Shown in pieces: positions 29,655-37,088 of a stretch of 64,000 nt of DNA. The stretch is taken from assembly GCF_018687735.1 (NCBI RefSeq), contig NZ_CP061304.1, forward strand, positions 868,001 through 932,000. The letters are read 5' to 3'. How positions within the stretch are numbered: position 1 is the stretch's first letter; each line of letters opens with the position of its first letter. Origin of the DNA: Polynucleobacter sp. MG-5-Ahmo-C2 (GTDB lineage Bacteria > Pseudomonadota > Gammaproteobacteria > Burkholderiales > Burkholderiaceae). Below the pieces are notes generated by a model, which searched no databases, had not been told where the DNA came from, and was given only the letters and a program-made list of their open reading frames with translations. The translations under genes were made by a program, and so were the position numbers.

Positions 29655-30896
29655 TTACTTAAGTCCCATACAGTTTGCATAGTAGGTAACAGTTGCAGGC
29701 CAGTCTGAAAATATCCCCTTAATACCAACTTGCTTAGCTAGTACATCTAAAACCTCGTAAATTTGGCCATCGGTGTAAATGGCAGATTTAATTGACTGGT
29801 GGTACCAGCCTCCCCCTTTATTCATCGGTCCATCACGCTCTAGAGACCATGTAATGATGTTTAATTTAGCCTCTTTTGCTGCCCTAGCGTAAGCCGATGG
29901 AGTAATCCCTCCATTACTACCTGTGGTCAGCAGCACCCATATTGGAGGAGCAATATATCGCACTCCTTTCGCATAGAGCTCTTGCATGGTTGGCTTTAAA
30001 TTTTCAGGCTGTGCAGCATTAAATCCTTTCTGCTCATATCTACCATCCAAATAAATTGCTTGCTTTCCAAACTCGGGTTCATTCTGAATCCAATAAATCA
30101 CATCATTCAAATTAAATGATTGTGGAAAAACATCTTTAGGAGAAACACCAGCCTGCTTATATTCATTAATCAGCGCTTGTGCATATTGGTCTTGGGTAAA
30201 TCCTAAATAAGGCATTGGCACAACCGCCTCTTTAAGCTCAGGAGTAAATTTACCCCCAAAACTCTTGAATAAAGCAATAGATTCTTGATGCGTTAATAAA
30301 GTGCCACCCGCCTCGGAATATAGCTCAGTTCTCCAAGGTGGAGTACCCGCCATGTATGACTGAATGTCTTTGGCATTTTTATTAAATCCGGCCATCTTGC
30401 CACGTAGGGATTTAAATTCTTCTGAGGTGATATCGGTTGTGCGGCACTCCGCTAACGCAGACTCTGTGCCATTTGCTGGGGTAAAGGGCTTGGTGCACTT
30501 TTCTTGTAAATTTGTTAGCAATATATTCGTTGTTGCTTGTAAATCATTTTGTGCATGGCGACAAACCAATTGTTTATCTTGAGTAAACGTGACATCACAT
30601 TCAAAAATACCAGCCCCCATGAGTGCGGCAGCTTTATTGGACTGCACGGTATGCTCAGGAAACTCTAAGGGTGCGCCACGGTGTGCTATGGAAAATGATG
30701 TGCGTTGGGGAGTATTACCGGAACAGCTTTGTAGCTTCCTTTTTAATGACCCCTCTTTCATTGCATCAATTAAATAAAAGGGTCTTACTCCGTATTGGGT
30801 ATTTTGACCAAATACTGGAAGACTCATGAACAGGAAGGGTGCAAGAATCAAAGAAAGAAATTTTGATTGAAATTGCATGTTTATCTTATTAAACAC
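29655..30896 (-). CDS. Secreted glycerophosphodiester phosphodiesterase
   Basis: A 413-residue GDPD-domain protein with a signal peptide (MQFQSKFLSLILAPFLFMSL region, cleavage after FGQ). The catalytic start is SIAHRGAPLEFPEHT, with ECDVTFTQDKQLVCRHA providing metal ligands. It hydrolyses glycerophosphodiesters released from lipids to glycerol-3-phosphate, a periplasmic phosphate source. It follows the amidotransferase gene by 1 bp. A Met seven codons in is an alternative start. Confidence 0.9.
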   Translation of the reverse strand: MFNKINMQFQSKFLSLILAPFLFMSLPVFGQNTQYGVRPFYLIDAMKEGSLKRKLQSCSGNTPQRTSFSIAHRGAPLEFPEHTVQSNKAAALMGAGIFECDVTFTQDKQLVCRHAQNDLQATTNILLTNLQEKCTKPFTPANGTESALAECRTTDITSEEFKSLRGKMAGFNKNAKDIQSYMAGTPPWRTELYSEAGGTLLTHQESIALFKSFGGKFTPELKEAVVPMPYLGFTQDQYAQALINEYKQAGVSPKDVFPQSFNLNDVIYWIQNEPEFGKQAIYLDGRYEQKGFNAAQPENLKPTMQELYAKGVRYIAPPIWVLLTTGSNGGITPSAYARAAKEAKLNIITWSLERDGPMNKGGGWYHQSIKSAIYTDGQIYEVLDVLAKQVGIKGIFSDWPATVTYYANCMGLK

Positions 30897-30897
30897 A

Positions 30898-31689
30898 TTA
30901 GAAAAGCGGACTAATTGAAACCGCCTTGTTTTTCCATAAAATAATTTTAGACTCCCCTACCGCAGTCCAATGATCTGAATCATCGTCAAATGGCTCAGAG
31001 GCAATCGTGTTAATAATCTTCGATTGAGCTTGTTTTTTATGTAAGTCAGGCGTCCCATAAAAAAGGGATGGTGACTGCTGATCACTTGAATATCTGAAAG
31101 CCCAAATAGATTTACCATCACTTAGGGCTGCTGAAAATCTAAACGGTTCAGTTGCCCCATTAGCCTCTAAAAGAGAGATGACCTTTTCGATTGCCTTTTT
31201 GATACCGCGTATGGGGTCTTTCTCCAATCCACAAGAAAGCGCTAGCAAGAAAAAAGCCTCACTATCTGTGGTGCCTAGTCGGTGATGATAATAATCCTTT
31301 GAAATCAAAGACTCAATATCTCGGCGCAGAAATTGCCAATGTCCAATTTGGCCATTATGCATAAAGCTCCATTTGCCATATGTGTAAGGGTGACAATTAG
31401 CTCGGGAGATACTGGTACCTGTAGTAGCCCGTACGTGAGCTAAAAATAGACCACTTTTGACATGCTGACTCAGCTGTCTTAAATTCTCATCATTCCATGC
31501 AGGTAAAACATCCTTAAATAGTCCCGGAGTTTTTTTACCCCCATACCAAGCTACCCCAAAACCATCACCATTGGTGGTAAAGCTAGATTTTGTAGCTTTA
31601 AGGCTTTGGGAGATCAGTGAATTCTTTTGCAAAAAAAGAAGATTTTCTAGATAAATCTTTTCTCCAGCGTAGGCCATCCATCGACACAT
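30898..31689 (-). CDS. Class II glutamine amidotransferase (YafJ-like)
   Basis: A 263-residue protein starting MCRWMAYAG, where Cys2 becomes the N-terminal nucleophile. It has VRATTGTSISRANCHPYTYG and WSFMHNGQIGHW, as in the glutaminase domain of YafJ/GATase_6 proteins. No synthetase partner domain is present, so the ammonia acceptor is unknown. A GAGGAAT ribosome site precedes the ATG. It is coupled to the GDPD gene downstream. Confidence 0.88.
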   Translation of the reverse strand: MCRWMAYAGEKIYLENLLFLQKNSLISQSLKATKSSFTTNGDGFGVAWYGGKKTPGLFKDVLPAWNDENLRQLSQHVKSGLFLAHVRATTGTSISRANCHPYTYGKWSFMHNGQIGHWQFLRRDIESLISKDYYHHRLGTTDSEAFFLLALSCGLEKDPIRGIKKAIEKVISLLEANGATEPFRFSAALSDGKSIWAFRYSSDQQSPSLFYGTPDLHKKQAQSKIINTIASEPFDDDSDHWTAVGESKIILWKNKAVSISPLF

Positions 31690-31751
31690 GTATTAATTCC
31701 TCATATGAATGATCCTAGTCTAATACATACCAGGCAAAGGGGAGATTGATA

Positions 31752-31967
31752 TTACTCGTTAATAATGACGGCGGATTTGGACATGATGATTTGCTCTAGT
31801 TCATGACTTGTAAGATAGCAAATAGTTGTCTTAGATTTGGCAACTTCATATTGCTCATCTTCAATTGCCCTAATTGGATACCTCCCCACCTTTAATGGAG
31901 TAAGCCCAATCACATCATCATCAAGAACTGTTTTAGCTAAAAAGCTGTCGATTACTTTTAATTGCAT
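31752..31967 (-). CDS. Hypothetical 71-residue protein
   Basis: Unrecognised 71-residue protein (starts MQLKVIDSFLAKTVLDDD) with mixed charged composition and no membrane segment or signal. No strong ribosome site is visible. Located between the amidotransferase gene and the micro-gene region of island 2. A short regulatory or beta-rich protein is possible, but no function can be assigned. Confidence 0.45.
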   Translation of the reverse strand: MQLKVIDSFLAKTVLDDDVIGLTPLKVGRYPIRAIEDEQYEVAKSKTTICYLTSHELEQIIMSKSAVIINE

Positions 31968-32105
31968 ATTGCGATTTTACAAAAAGAATATGACAACTCT
32001 TTTAGACAAAATAATTATGAAGACTTCAGAATTTCTACATGGTGAATTATTGCTCACCTCCGCACCCAATAAAGACCTCTAGCACTACAAAAAATATCTC
32101 GTTTT

Positions 32106-32150
32106 TTGTCATAAAAGTGCCATTGAAAATTCATGTGAGAGCTGTTAAAT
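32106..32150 (+). promoter_or_regulatory. Pho-box-like triple repeat and -10 before a micro-operon
   Basis: Three 7-mers at an exact 11-bp period, TTGTCAT (32106), GTGCCAT (32117) and AATTCAT (32128), are followed after 10 bp by TTAAAT as a -10. Compared with CTGTCAT they match at 6, 5 and 4 positions, so this is a degenerate Pho box. A hairpin follows in the leader. Confidence 0.4.
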
Positions 32151-32196
32151 GATTTCCCAAGGAGATTTTCTTGGGAATGTAGCACTTTAAATCATT
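32148..32196 (+). promoter_or_regulatory. Nested hairpin in leader of the 61-aa gene
   Basis: Inner perfect 8-bp stem TTCCCAAG / CTTGGGAA (32154-32177) within an outer AATGAT / ATCATT stem. It lies just ahead of the ribosome site AAAGGAG. It could stabilise or control the leader. The effect is unknown. Confidence 0.45.
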
Positions 32197-32213
32197 CACA
32201 AAGGAGATTAGCC

Positions 32214-32399
32214 ATGCAAGAGCAGGAAGGCAATACTGAACCATCTGAACTTACTCGCATTAGCAGAAAACTAGAACCCGAAGATCGTTTAAAAGATCGC
32301 ATGATCATTAGACATCTCAGACAAAGTCAAAATAATTTCTTATTTAATTTTGATGAGCCTGTAAATATTAAAAAACAAGTTGGGGTGAGCCATGAATAA
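32214..32399 (+). CDS. Small charged protein, micro-operon gene 1
   Basis: A 61-residue hydrophilic protein (MQEQEGNTEPSELTRISRKL start) of unknown family, rich in Glu, Arg and Gln. A strong AAAGGAG ribosome site lies at the proper distance. Its stop overlaps the start of a 34-residue membrane microprotein by 8 nt, so the two are translationally linked. A terminator closes the pair at 32514. The complete expression signals support a real gene. Confidence 0.62.
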   Translation: MQEQEGNTEPSELTRISRKLEPEDRLKDRMIIRHLRQSQNNFLFNFDEPVNIKKQVGVSHE

Positions 32400-32496
32400 A
32401 GATATTCTGTTTCATACTCCAGGACTAGGCACCTATTTGACCTTATCTGGTATTGCCATAACTGCTACTGTGCTAATAATGTGCTTGACAACCTAA
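32392..32496 (+). CDS. 34-residue membrane microprotein, micro-operon gene 2
   Basis: Starts MNKDILFHTPGLGTYLTLSG and continues as a single hydrophobic helix (about residues 12-32). It overlaps the 61-residue gene by 8 nt in another frame and uses its GGGGTGAG segment as a ribosome site. It is too short for family recognition. A small bitopic membrane protein, perhaps a regulator of a membrane complex, is the plain reading. Confidence 0.5.
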   Translation: MNKDILFHTPGLGTYLTLSGIAITATVLIMCLTT

Positions 32497-32513
32497 CAAC
32501 GCAGTTCATGTTG

Positions 32514-32543
32514 AAAAGCCATCCGAGAGATGGCTTTTTCTTT
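32514..32543 (+). terminator. Intrinsic terminator
   Basis: 10-bp perfect stem AAAAGCCATC / GATGGCTTTT with 5-nt loop and trailing T-rich sequence. It ends the two-gene micro-operon just before tRNA-Cys. Confidence 0.85.
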
Positions 32544-32545
32544 GT

Positions 32546-32620
32546 GGCGGAATGGCAGAGTGGTAATGCATGAGATTGCAAATCTCAACACCCTAGTTCG
32601 ATTCTAGGTTTCCGCCTCCA
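32546..32620 (+). tRNA. tRNA-Cys(GCA), atypical 75-nt form
   Basis: Cloverleaf with acceptor GGCGGAA / TTCCGCC, anticodon stem TGAGA / TCTCA, loop TTGCAAA (anticodon GCA), T stem CCTAG / CTAGG, discriminator T and encoded CCA. One extra T lies between the T stem and the acceptor strand, making 75 nt against 74 in E. coli tRNA-Cys. It sits inside island 2, so it is probably a supplementary copy or pseudo-tRNA rather than the essential gene. Confidence 0.8.
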
Positions 32621-32625
32621 AGCTC

Positions 32626-32802
32626 TTAATTCTCTTTATGTTTCTTACCCAACTTCTCGGGTTTGCCATTTCCATAAAGACACCACTGTTTGATTTCCTC
32701 AGTGAGGACTTCAAGATCTTTCATCTTAAAATTCTTAAAGTCTTCAAGCCCAATAGATCCAGTCACTCTTAGTTTTTCTATAGCCTCTTTTAATGCGCTC
32801 AT
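32626..32802 (-). CDS. 58-aa protein, paralogue of the 66-aa protein at 52324
   Basis: Reads MSALKEAIEKLRVTGSIGLE at the start, with a core EEIKQWCLY then GKPEKLGKK. The core gene at 52324-52524 has SGAIGLVDLK, LLEEIKVWCLYAGGKPEKLPK. The aligned halves are clearly homologous, which confirms that both are real genes. No function is recognised. The stop lies 5 bp from the convergent tRNA-Cys. A Pho-box-like TTGTCGT-CAAT-TGGTCAT element lies about 105 bp upstream. Confidence 0.72.
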   Translation of the reverse strand: MSALKEAIEKLRVTGSIGLEDFKNFKMKDLEVLTEEIKQWCLYGNGKPEKLGKKHKEN

Positions 32803-32906
32803 CGTTATGTCTTTTTTGTTGAATTAAGTGGTTATTTTAATTTATGACTCATTTTTATCACCGATTGATCTAACTTTGATCCTTTCTGGGGTGATTTTGG
32901 AGTTTT

Positions 32907-32924
32907 ATGACCAATTGACGACAA
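32907..32924 (-). promoter_or_regulatory. TCAATTGGTCAT element upstream of the 58-aa gene
   Basis: On the minus strand TTGTCGT, spacer CAAT, TGGTCAT. The 16-base run TCAATTGGTCATAAAA recurs exactly upstream of the HRLGS gene at 51.7 kb, and its core recurs at 33.64 kb. The 7-4-7 spacing is that of a Pho box, though the 7-mers are degenerate. Confidence 0.42.
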
Positions 32925-32976
32925 ATAGTTATTTTAGTCATTAACTTACGATCTTTTAATCTAAAAAGTTATTTTG

Positions 32977-33010
32977 CTGTCATGCAATATTCATTAAGAA
33001 GGCTCATAGT
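32977..33010 (+). promoter_or_regulatory. Pho box and -10 before island-2 small-gene operon
   Basis: CTGTCAT (perfect match, 32977-32983), 4-nt spacer, TATTCAT (32988-32994), 10 bp, then CATAGT as -10 (33005-33010). The same 7-4-7-10 geometry occurs before pstS. It would drive the genes at 33055, 33220 and 33344. Confidence 0.55.
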
Positions 33011-33054
33011 GTGTAGGTAGTAACCCTAGTATTTTTTAACTAAAGGAGCCTTCA

Positions 33055-33216
33055 ATGACACAATTATTGAGTCTCTTAGATCAAGTCTTTGGCAACCTGA
33101 CTAAAGGCAACGATTTAGAGCAATACATCAACAGCCACAACCCCAATAGCCATCAGCAAGTAGAAGAGCTTACTCGTGACTACCTCTACAGCTTCAACAC
33201 TTCTAGGGGGCTATAA
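33055..33216 (+). CDS. 53-aa small protein
   Basis: Starts MTQLLSLLDQVFGNLTKGND with a later segment LEQYINSHNPNSHQQVEEL and RDYL. Hydrophilic, helical, unrecognised with certainty. It resembles short Burkholderiales proteins with an LEQYI-S-NP pattern. A strong AAAGGAG ribosome site precedes the ATG. The HRLGS microprotein gene starts 3 bp after its stop, and a Pho-box-like promoter lies 60 bp upstream. Confidence 0.65.
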   Translation: MTQLLSLLDQVFGNLTKGNDLEQYINSHNPNSHQQVEELTRDYLYSFNTSRGL

Positions 33217-33219
33217 ATC

Positions 33220-33321
33220 ATGGGAAAACTAAAACGACTGTTCATTAAAGCGGCTTTAGCGTGGGTTGAGACTCGCCAAGCCTACGTCAATCGCAGCTCC
33301 AAACATCGCCTGGGTTCATGA
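33220..33321 (+). CDS. HRLGS-family microprotein (33 aa, island copy)
   Basis: Starts MGKLKRLFIKAALAWVETRQ and ends with AYVNRSSKHRLGS. The 30-residue product at 51493-51585 has W-YEAR-AYANR then HRLGS at the same spacing, so this is a conserved microprotein family. It is basic and amphipathic, possibly membrane-surface associated. It lies 3 bp behind the 53-aa gene. Function unknown. Confidence 0.68.
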   Translation: MGKLKRLFIKAALAWVETRQAYVNRSSKHRLGS

Positions 33322-33343
33322 GCTTAATTTAGGAAAACACTAA

Positions 33344-33538
33344 ATGAAGTTAACTGTCTTTCGTTACAAAGTCTGGGATCATCAAGATGACGATCATGTT
33401 CATGTTGCGCCTTACTATGCCATTCGAGAATATATCGAGCATTTAGAGGGCGCAACAGTGATTGAAGATGATCATTTAGAGGTGGATGAGTCTGATTTAG
33501 ATACTCATGGACGGATTGCTGTAAGGGATGAAGGGTAG
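33344..33538 (+). CDS. Acidic 64-aa protein
   Basis: Begins MKLTVFRYKVWDHQDDDHVH and is rich in Asp, Glu and His, with EDDHLEVDESDLD near the end. No membrane segment. A TTAGGA ribosome site lies 10 bp upstream. It is third in the small-gene run behind the Pho-box-like promoter and is followed by a 7-bp hairpin. Its composition would suit metal or cation binding, but no family is recognised. Confidence 0.62.
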   Translation: MKLTVFRYKVWDHQDDDHVHVAPYYAIREYIEHLEGATVIEDDHLEVDESDLDTHGRIAVRDEG

Positions 33539-33544
33539 TGAATG

Positions 33545-33565
33545 AGCGTCGCTTAAATCGACGCT
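33545..33565 (+). terminator. Hairpin behind the 64-aa gene
   Basis: Perfect 7-bp stem AGCGTCG / CGACGCT with a 7-nt loop, 6 bp after the stop. There is no T-run, so it may be a weak terminator or a 3'-end stabiliser. Confidence 0.45.
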
Positions 33566-33633
33566 TGAGCACTACAAGGATAAATGATTTCCCAATCATG
33601 AAGCGTCTTTTAAATGGACAACTCTGTAATAAC

Positions 33634-33662
33634 AGCTCATCAATTGGTCACCTCATTGCCAT
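33634..33662 (+). promoter_or_regulatory. Phased repeats with TCAATTGGTCA before the 148-aa gene
   Basis: AGCTCAT, CAAT, TGGTCAC, CTCA, TTGCCAT: three 7-mers at an 11-bp period. TGTAAT follows 8 bp later as a possible -10. The 13-mer CATCAATTGGTCA also occurs upstream of the HRLGS gene at 51.7 kb. Confidence 0.42.
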
Positions 33663-33714
33663 ATTAAAGCTGTAATTTGTGCTTGTAGCATCCATTTCAC
33701 AACTAAGGGGCAAT

Positions 33715-34161
33715 ATGAATCTCAAAGATCTAAACACAAACACCAAAAATATAACTTCCCTAACTGGACGCTATGCTGTTTTGCAGGAAATCTTTAGTGG
33801 GTTTCATTCCTATCTGGAAACTCAATTAGAAGCCGAGCAATTTAAAGATTGGAATATTGAAGTTTCCGACTTAACCGAGCTAAATGAATTTATTATCTTG
33901 ATAGCTGGACAAGAAATCATCTTCAATTTCGACATAGAGGCTGGTGATACAGGGTCCTACTTGGGACTGGTAACAGCTTTTATAACAGATGATTATTTTG
34001 ATGACCTTCCGAACGTAATAGCATCATTTACATTTGATGGTAGTGGTATTGCTAAAGATCTAACCGGCCTTGAAGATCCCACAAATCTTAAAGTGCCAGA
34101 CCATTGCCTCAACATAGCCTTACAAATCTGTCTGGGTGCTTTTAACGAAATTGATGAATAG
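33715..34161 (+). CDS. Acidic 148-aa protein, unknown function
   Basis: About 148 residues, acidic, with no signal or membrane helix. Segments such as EIIFNFDIEAGDTGSYLGLV and SFTFDGSGIAKDL suggest a soluble mixed alpha/beta protein. The ATG at 33715 follows AAGGGG at a proper distance and is preferred over a TTG/GTG-type start upstream. It is the last gene of island 2 before the tRNA-Arg junction. Confidence 0.6.
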   Translation: MNLKDLNTNTKNITSLTGRYAVLQEIFSGFHSYLETQLEAEQFKDWNIEVSDLTELNEFIILIAGQEIIFNFDIEAGDTGSYLGLVTAFITDDYFDDLPNVIASFTFDGSGIAKDLTGLEDPTNLKVPDHCLNIALQICLGAFNEIDE

Positions 34162-34282
34162 TATGAGCAGTTAAACTGGATTAGTCATCCTAAATCATAA
34201 ATTAGACAACTAAGTGGATGCCGCCTGAGTTACTGAAGCTGACTGCAAAGCATTTCTTTAAAAGGATGGAGTAGAACTTTGG
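34162..34282. other. Island 2 end next to tRNA-Arg
   Basis: About 120 bp with no gene. I see no integrase, excisionase or clear terminator here. Confidence 0.5.
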
Positions 34283-34359
<77 letters not shown>

Positions 34360-34395
34360 TTATATGCTGGGTGTAACTAGAACAATAAGGGAAAG

Positions 34396-34472
34396 TGGTC
34401 GGAGTACAAGGATTCGAACCTTGGACCCCCTGCTCCCAAAGCAGGTGCGCTACCAGGCTGCGCTACACTCCG
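34396..34472 (-). tRNA. tRNA-Pro(TGG)
   Basis: 77-nt cloverleaf: acceptor CGGAGTG with its complement, anticodon loop TTTGGGA (TGG), encoded CCA. It lies 36 bp upstream of tRNA-Arg on the same strand, probably one tRNA transcript. Confidence 0.95.
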
Positions 34473-34532
34473 ACGGAACCGATATTCTACACTGACAGGG
34501 CAATTACAGGCAAATCCTGTAAGATTCGTTGC

Positions 34533-34901
34533 ATGGTTGCCTATTTTTCCAGCAAATATGTAAAGTGTTTTCAAGCTACTTTTTCAGTAGCTTTGCTCCT
34601 CTTTTGTCTGCTAGGAACCCATTGGGTTGGCTTTGCTCACGGCATTTCTCATTCGGGCTTACAAAGCCTAAGTATTGAAAAATGCTCTGCTGCTGATTCA
34701 GATGGCAGCATTACTCATAGTTCCGATGCCTGCCATTTATATGATGCTCTGACATTGGCTGGATTTATTCCTGTTGCCAACTCTGAAGTAGTTGCCCCCT
34801 CTGTCAACACCTCAGCGATGATTCTCCCTGCAGAACTGATTCTCATTGAATCGACTTCTGCTGCATACCAATCACGCGCTCCCCCTTCTTTTATTCTCTA
34901 A
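34533..34901 (+). CDS. DUF2946-like exported protein
   Basis: The frame is open from the tRNA-Pro region, but the credible start is the ATG at 34533. This gives 122 residues with a signal or anchor (about residues 14-32) and HWVGFAHGISHSG, then CHLYDALTLAGFIP. The His/Cys placement resembles DUF2946-type proteins that precede metal-related TonB receptors. Here a ZnuD-like receptor follows after about 85 bp, suggesting a metal-uptake pair. Confidence 0.65.
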   Translation: MVAYFSSKYVKCFQATFSVALLLFCLLGTHWVGFAHGISHSGLQSLSIEKCSAADSDGSITHSSDACHLYDALTLAGFIPVANSEVVAPSVNTSAMILPAELILIESTSAAYQSRAPPSFIL

Positions 34902-34985
34902 TCGCCATAGTAGCCTGGGCACTTCCCTGGGTTTTTGATTGAAGCAGCATCTTCTCTAGATTCTGCTGGGAATGAAAGATCATCA

Positions 34986-37082
34986 ATGTATTCCAAGCGT
35001 CATTTGTTTTGTTATAAGGCACTTTTGTGCATTGTATTTTCTGGGCTATTACTAAGTTCAGTTGGCGCACAAACATCCAATTTGGAAATTACCGCCACTG
35101 GATCGCAAGAGGCAACCCAAAGCATCCTAACCCCAATTAAAGTTTTACAGGGTGATGAGCTATTAAACAAACTGGGATCCACTTTAGGAGCAACACTTGC
35201 AAATGAATTGGGCGTATCTGCCACAGGTTATGGCACTGGATCTTCTCGTCCCGTCATACGAGGGCTTGAGGGCTCAAGAGTACAAATTTTGCAAAATGGT
35301 CTTTCTGTTGGTGATGTATCCAATATTTCACAAGACCATGCTGTTGGCAATAATATGCAAAATGCGCACCAGGTTGAGATCTTAAGAGGTGCTGCCGCCC
35401 TACTGTATGGATCAGGCTCCAGCGGTGGATTAGTCAACGTGGTAAATGATCGTATTTTGACCAACCTTCCTGATAGACCAACAGGAGCAATCAACACCAG
35501 TTATGAAACTGTCAATAATGGCCGCGCTGGTTCACTCGAGGTAGATGGCGCTCATGGCTCGGTTGCTGTGCATGTCGACACCGCTATTAACAACGCCAAT
35601 AATTACCGCATTCCTGGCAGTTCGACTCAATCACAAGGCGAACCCGTCGGAGCTTGGACTGTTCCTCCAGCAGGTAATGGTGGCAATAACTTCACGGGAA
35701 AACTGCCGAATAGCTACAGTAATCAAAATAATTTAGGCCTTGGGGTTTCTTATATTGGGGAGAATGGCTATACCGGTGTATCGGTCGAGCGCTTAAACAA
35801 TAACTACGGCATACCAACGCCAGAGGGCGGCTCAATCAATCAATCACAGAATCGTTATGATTTACAACACCAAACACGTGATCCATTGGATGGGTTTTCA
35901 TCATTGAAATTTAGCGCTGCTAATAGTAATTACAACCATACTGAATTTAACAACACCGGCGAAGCTACAGCACTCTGGAAAAATCTTGCCAATGAGGCGC
36001 GCTTTGAACTAGCGCATAACCCTCTTCTGGGCTGGAAAGGTAGCTTTGGCGCGCAAGTTACGACTGCTTCTCTGAATGCATCACAGATCGGCACGGGAAG
36101 TTATGCCATCGTTCCACCAACCAAAACTCTTTCAAATGCTTTATTTTGGATTGAGGAAGGCAAGTGGAATTCTCTTCAGGGTAACTTGGGGTTACGTTAC
36201 AACAATGTCGCGCAAAATCCGAATACTTCAACGCCCCTAGTGTCGCAAGATACCGCTGCGGGAACGCAAACTCCAAGCATTACTTTGCTAAACCGCAACT
36301 TTAATTTGCTGTCGTATTCTGCGGGTGGATTGTGGAGCTTTATACAAGGCCATGGTATTGGAATTGCCTATACAGTATCGCAACGCGCGCCTAGTGCACA
36401 AGAACTCTATTCCTATGGCGCTCATGAATCCACTGCAACGTTTGATATCGGTAACCCAAATTTAAATAAAGAAATCTCAAATAATTTAGAGCTCAATCTG
36501 CAAAAAAATATTGGGTTGTTGCGTGGTAAGGCGAGCATCTACGCAAATCGTTTTAACAACTATATTTACGGCTATTACACCGGTAACTCCATTAGCAATG
36601 GTGGCCAAGATGGCAATGGTTTTAGTGTTGTCACCTCGCAGCAAGCCGCTGCCACGATTAAAGGGGTTGAAGGTGAATTAACTTATAACTGGCATGAGCA
36701 GGGTCTTGGGGGCAGAGTTTTTGGTGACGCTTCTCAGGGAAGTTTTGATGCGGGAGGTAATCTTCCCTTGCAACCTGCGCCAAGACTTGGAGCGGAACTT
36801 GCTCATCAACGTAATGGTTGGCTAACGAATGCCGCTTATATTTACAGTTATCAACAAAATCGTTTAGCAAGTTGGGAGCAAGGTCCAGCTCCAAGCTATA
36901 ACTTACTGAATGCTGGGGTCTCTTATACAGAGAGAATTCAGCAAGTTAATTGGACCGTCTACCTCAATATGAAGAACTTACTTAATGAGCAGATTCGGTA
37001 TGCCACGACACCGATGGCTGTCAGGCTCTACGCTCCACAACCCGGCAGAAGTTTGATGCTTGGGCTGCGGGGAACGTTCTAA
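34986..37082 (+). CDS. TonB-dependent outer-membrane receptor, ZnuD-like
   Basis: About 698 residues: signal peptide (cleavage after VGAQ), plug domain and 22-stranded-type barrel. The plug has SRPVIRGLEGSRVQILQNGL and SQDHAV, the pattern of ZnuD-type zinc receptors, then RGAAALLYGSGSSGGLVNVV. It ends with a typical C-terminal aromatic strand (MLGLRGTF). Zinc is the best-supported substrate by family, but copper or a siderophore is possible. The ATG at 34986 is chosen because it gives a normal signal peptide. Confidence 0.85.
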   Translation: MYSKRHLFCYKALLCIVFSGLLLSSVGAQTSNLEITATGSQEATQSILTPIKVLQGDELLNKLGSTLGATLANELGVSATGYGTGSSRPVIRGLEGSRVQILQNGLSVGDVSNISQDHAVGNNMQNAHQVEILRGAAALLYGSGSSGGLVNVVNDRILTNLPDRPTGAINTSYETVNNGRAGSLEVDGAHGSVAVHVDTAINNANNYRIPGSSTQSQGEPVGAWTVPPAGNGGNNFTGKLPNSYSNQNNLGLGVSYIGENGYTGVSVERLNNNYGIPTPEGGSINQSQNRYDLQHQTRDPLDGFSSLKFSAANSNYNHTEFNNTGEATALWKNLANEARFELAHNPLLGWKGSFGAQVTTASLNASQIGTGSYAIVPPTKTLSNALFWIEEGKWNSLQGNLGLRYNNVAQNPNTSTPLVSQDTAAGTQTPSITLLNRNFNLLSYSAGGLWSFIQGHGIGIAYTVSQRAPSAQELYSYGAHESTATFDIGNPNLNKEISNNLELNLQKNIGLLRGKASIYANRFNNYIYGYYTGNSISNGGQDGNGFSVVTSQQAAATIKGVEGELTYNWHEQGLGGRVFGDASQGSFDAGGNLPLQPAPRLGAELAHQRNGWLTNAAYIYSYQQNRLASWEQGPAPSYNLLNAGVSYTERIQQVNWTVYLNMKNLLNEQIRYATTPMAVRLYAPQPGRSLMLGLRGTF

Positions 37083-37088
37083 TGGGGT

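Noticed and set aside
33324..33599. Minus-strand 91-codon frame over the 64-aa gene
   Set aside because: The plus-strand gene has a ribosome site and operon context. The minus frame has neither.
29655..34161. Search for an integrase or excisionase gene in island 2
   Set aside because: All frames there were read. None shows the tyrosine recombinase R-H-R-Y pattern or a serine recombinase catalytic domain.
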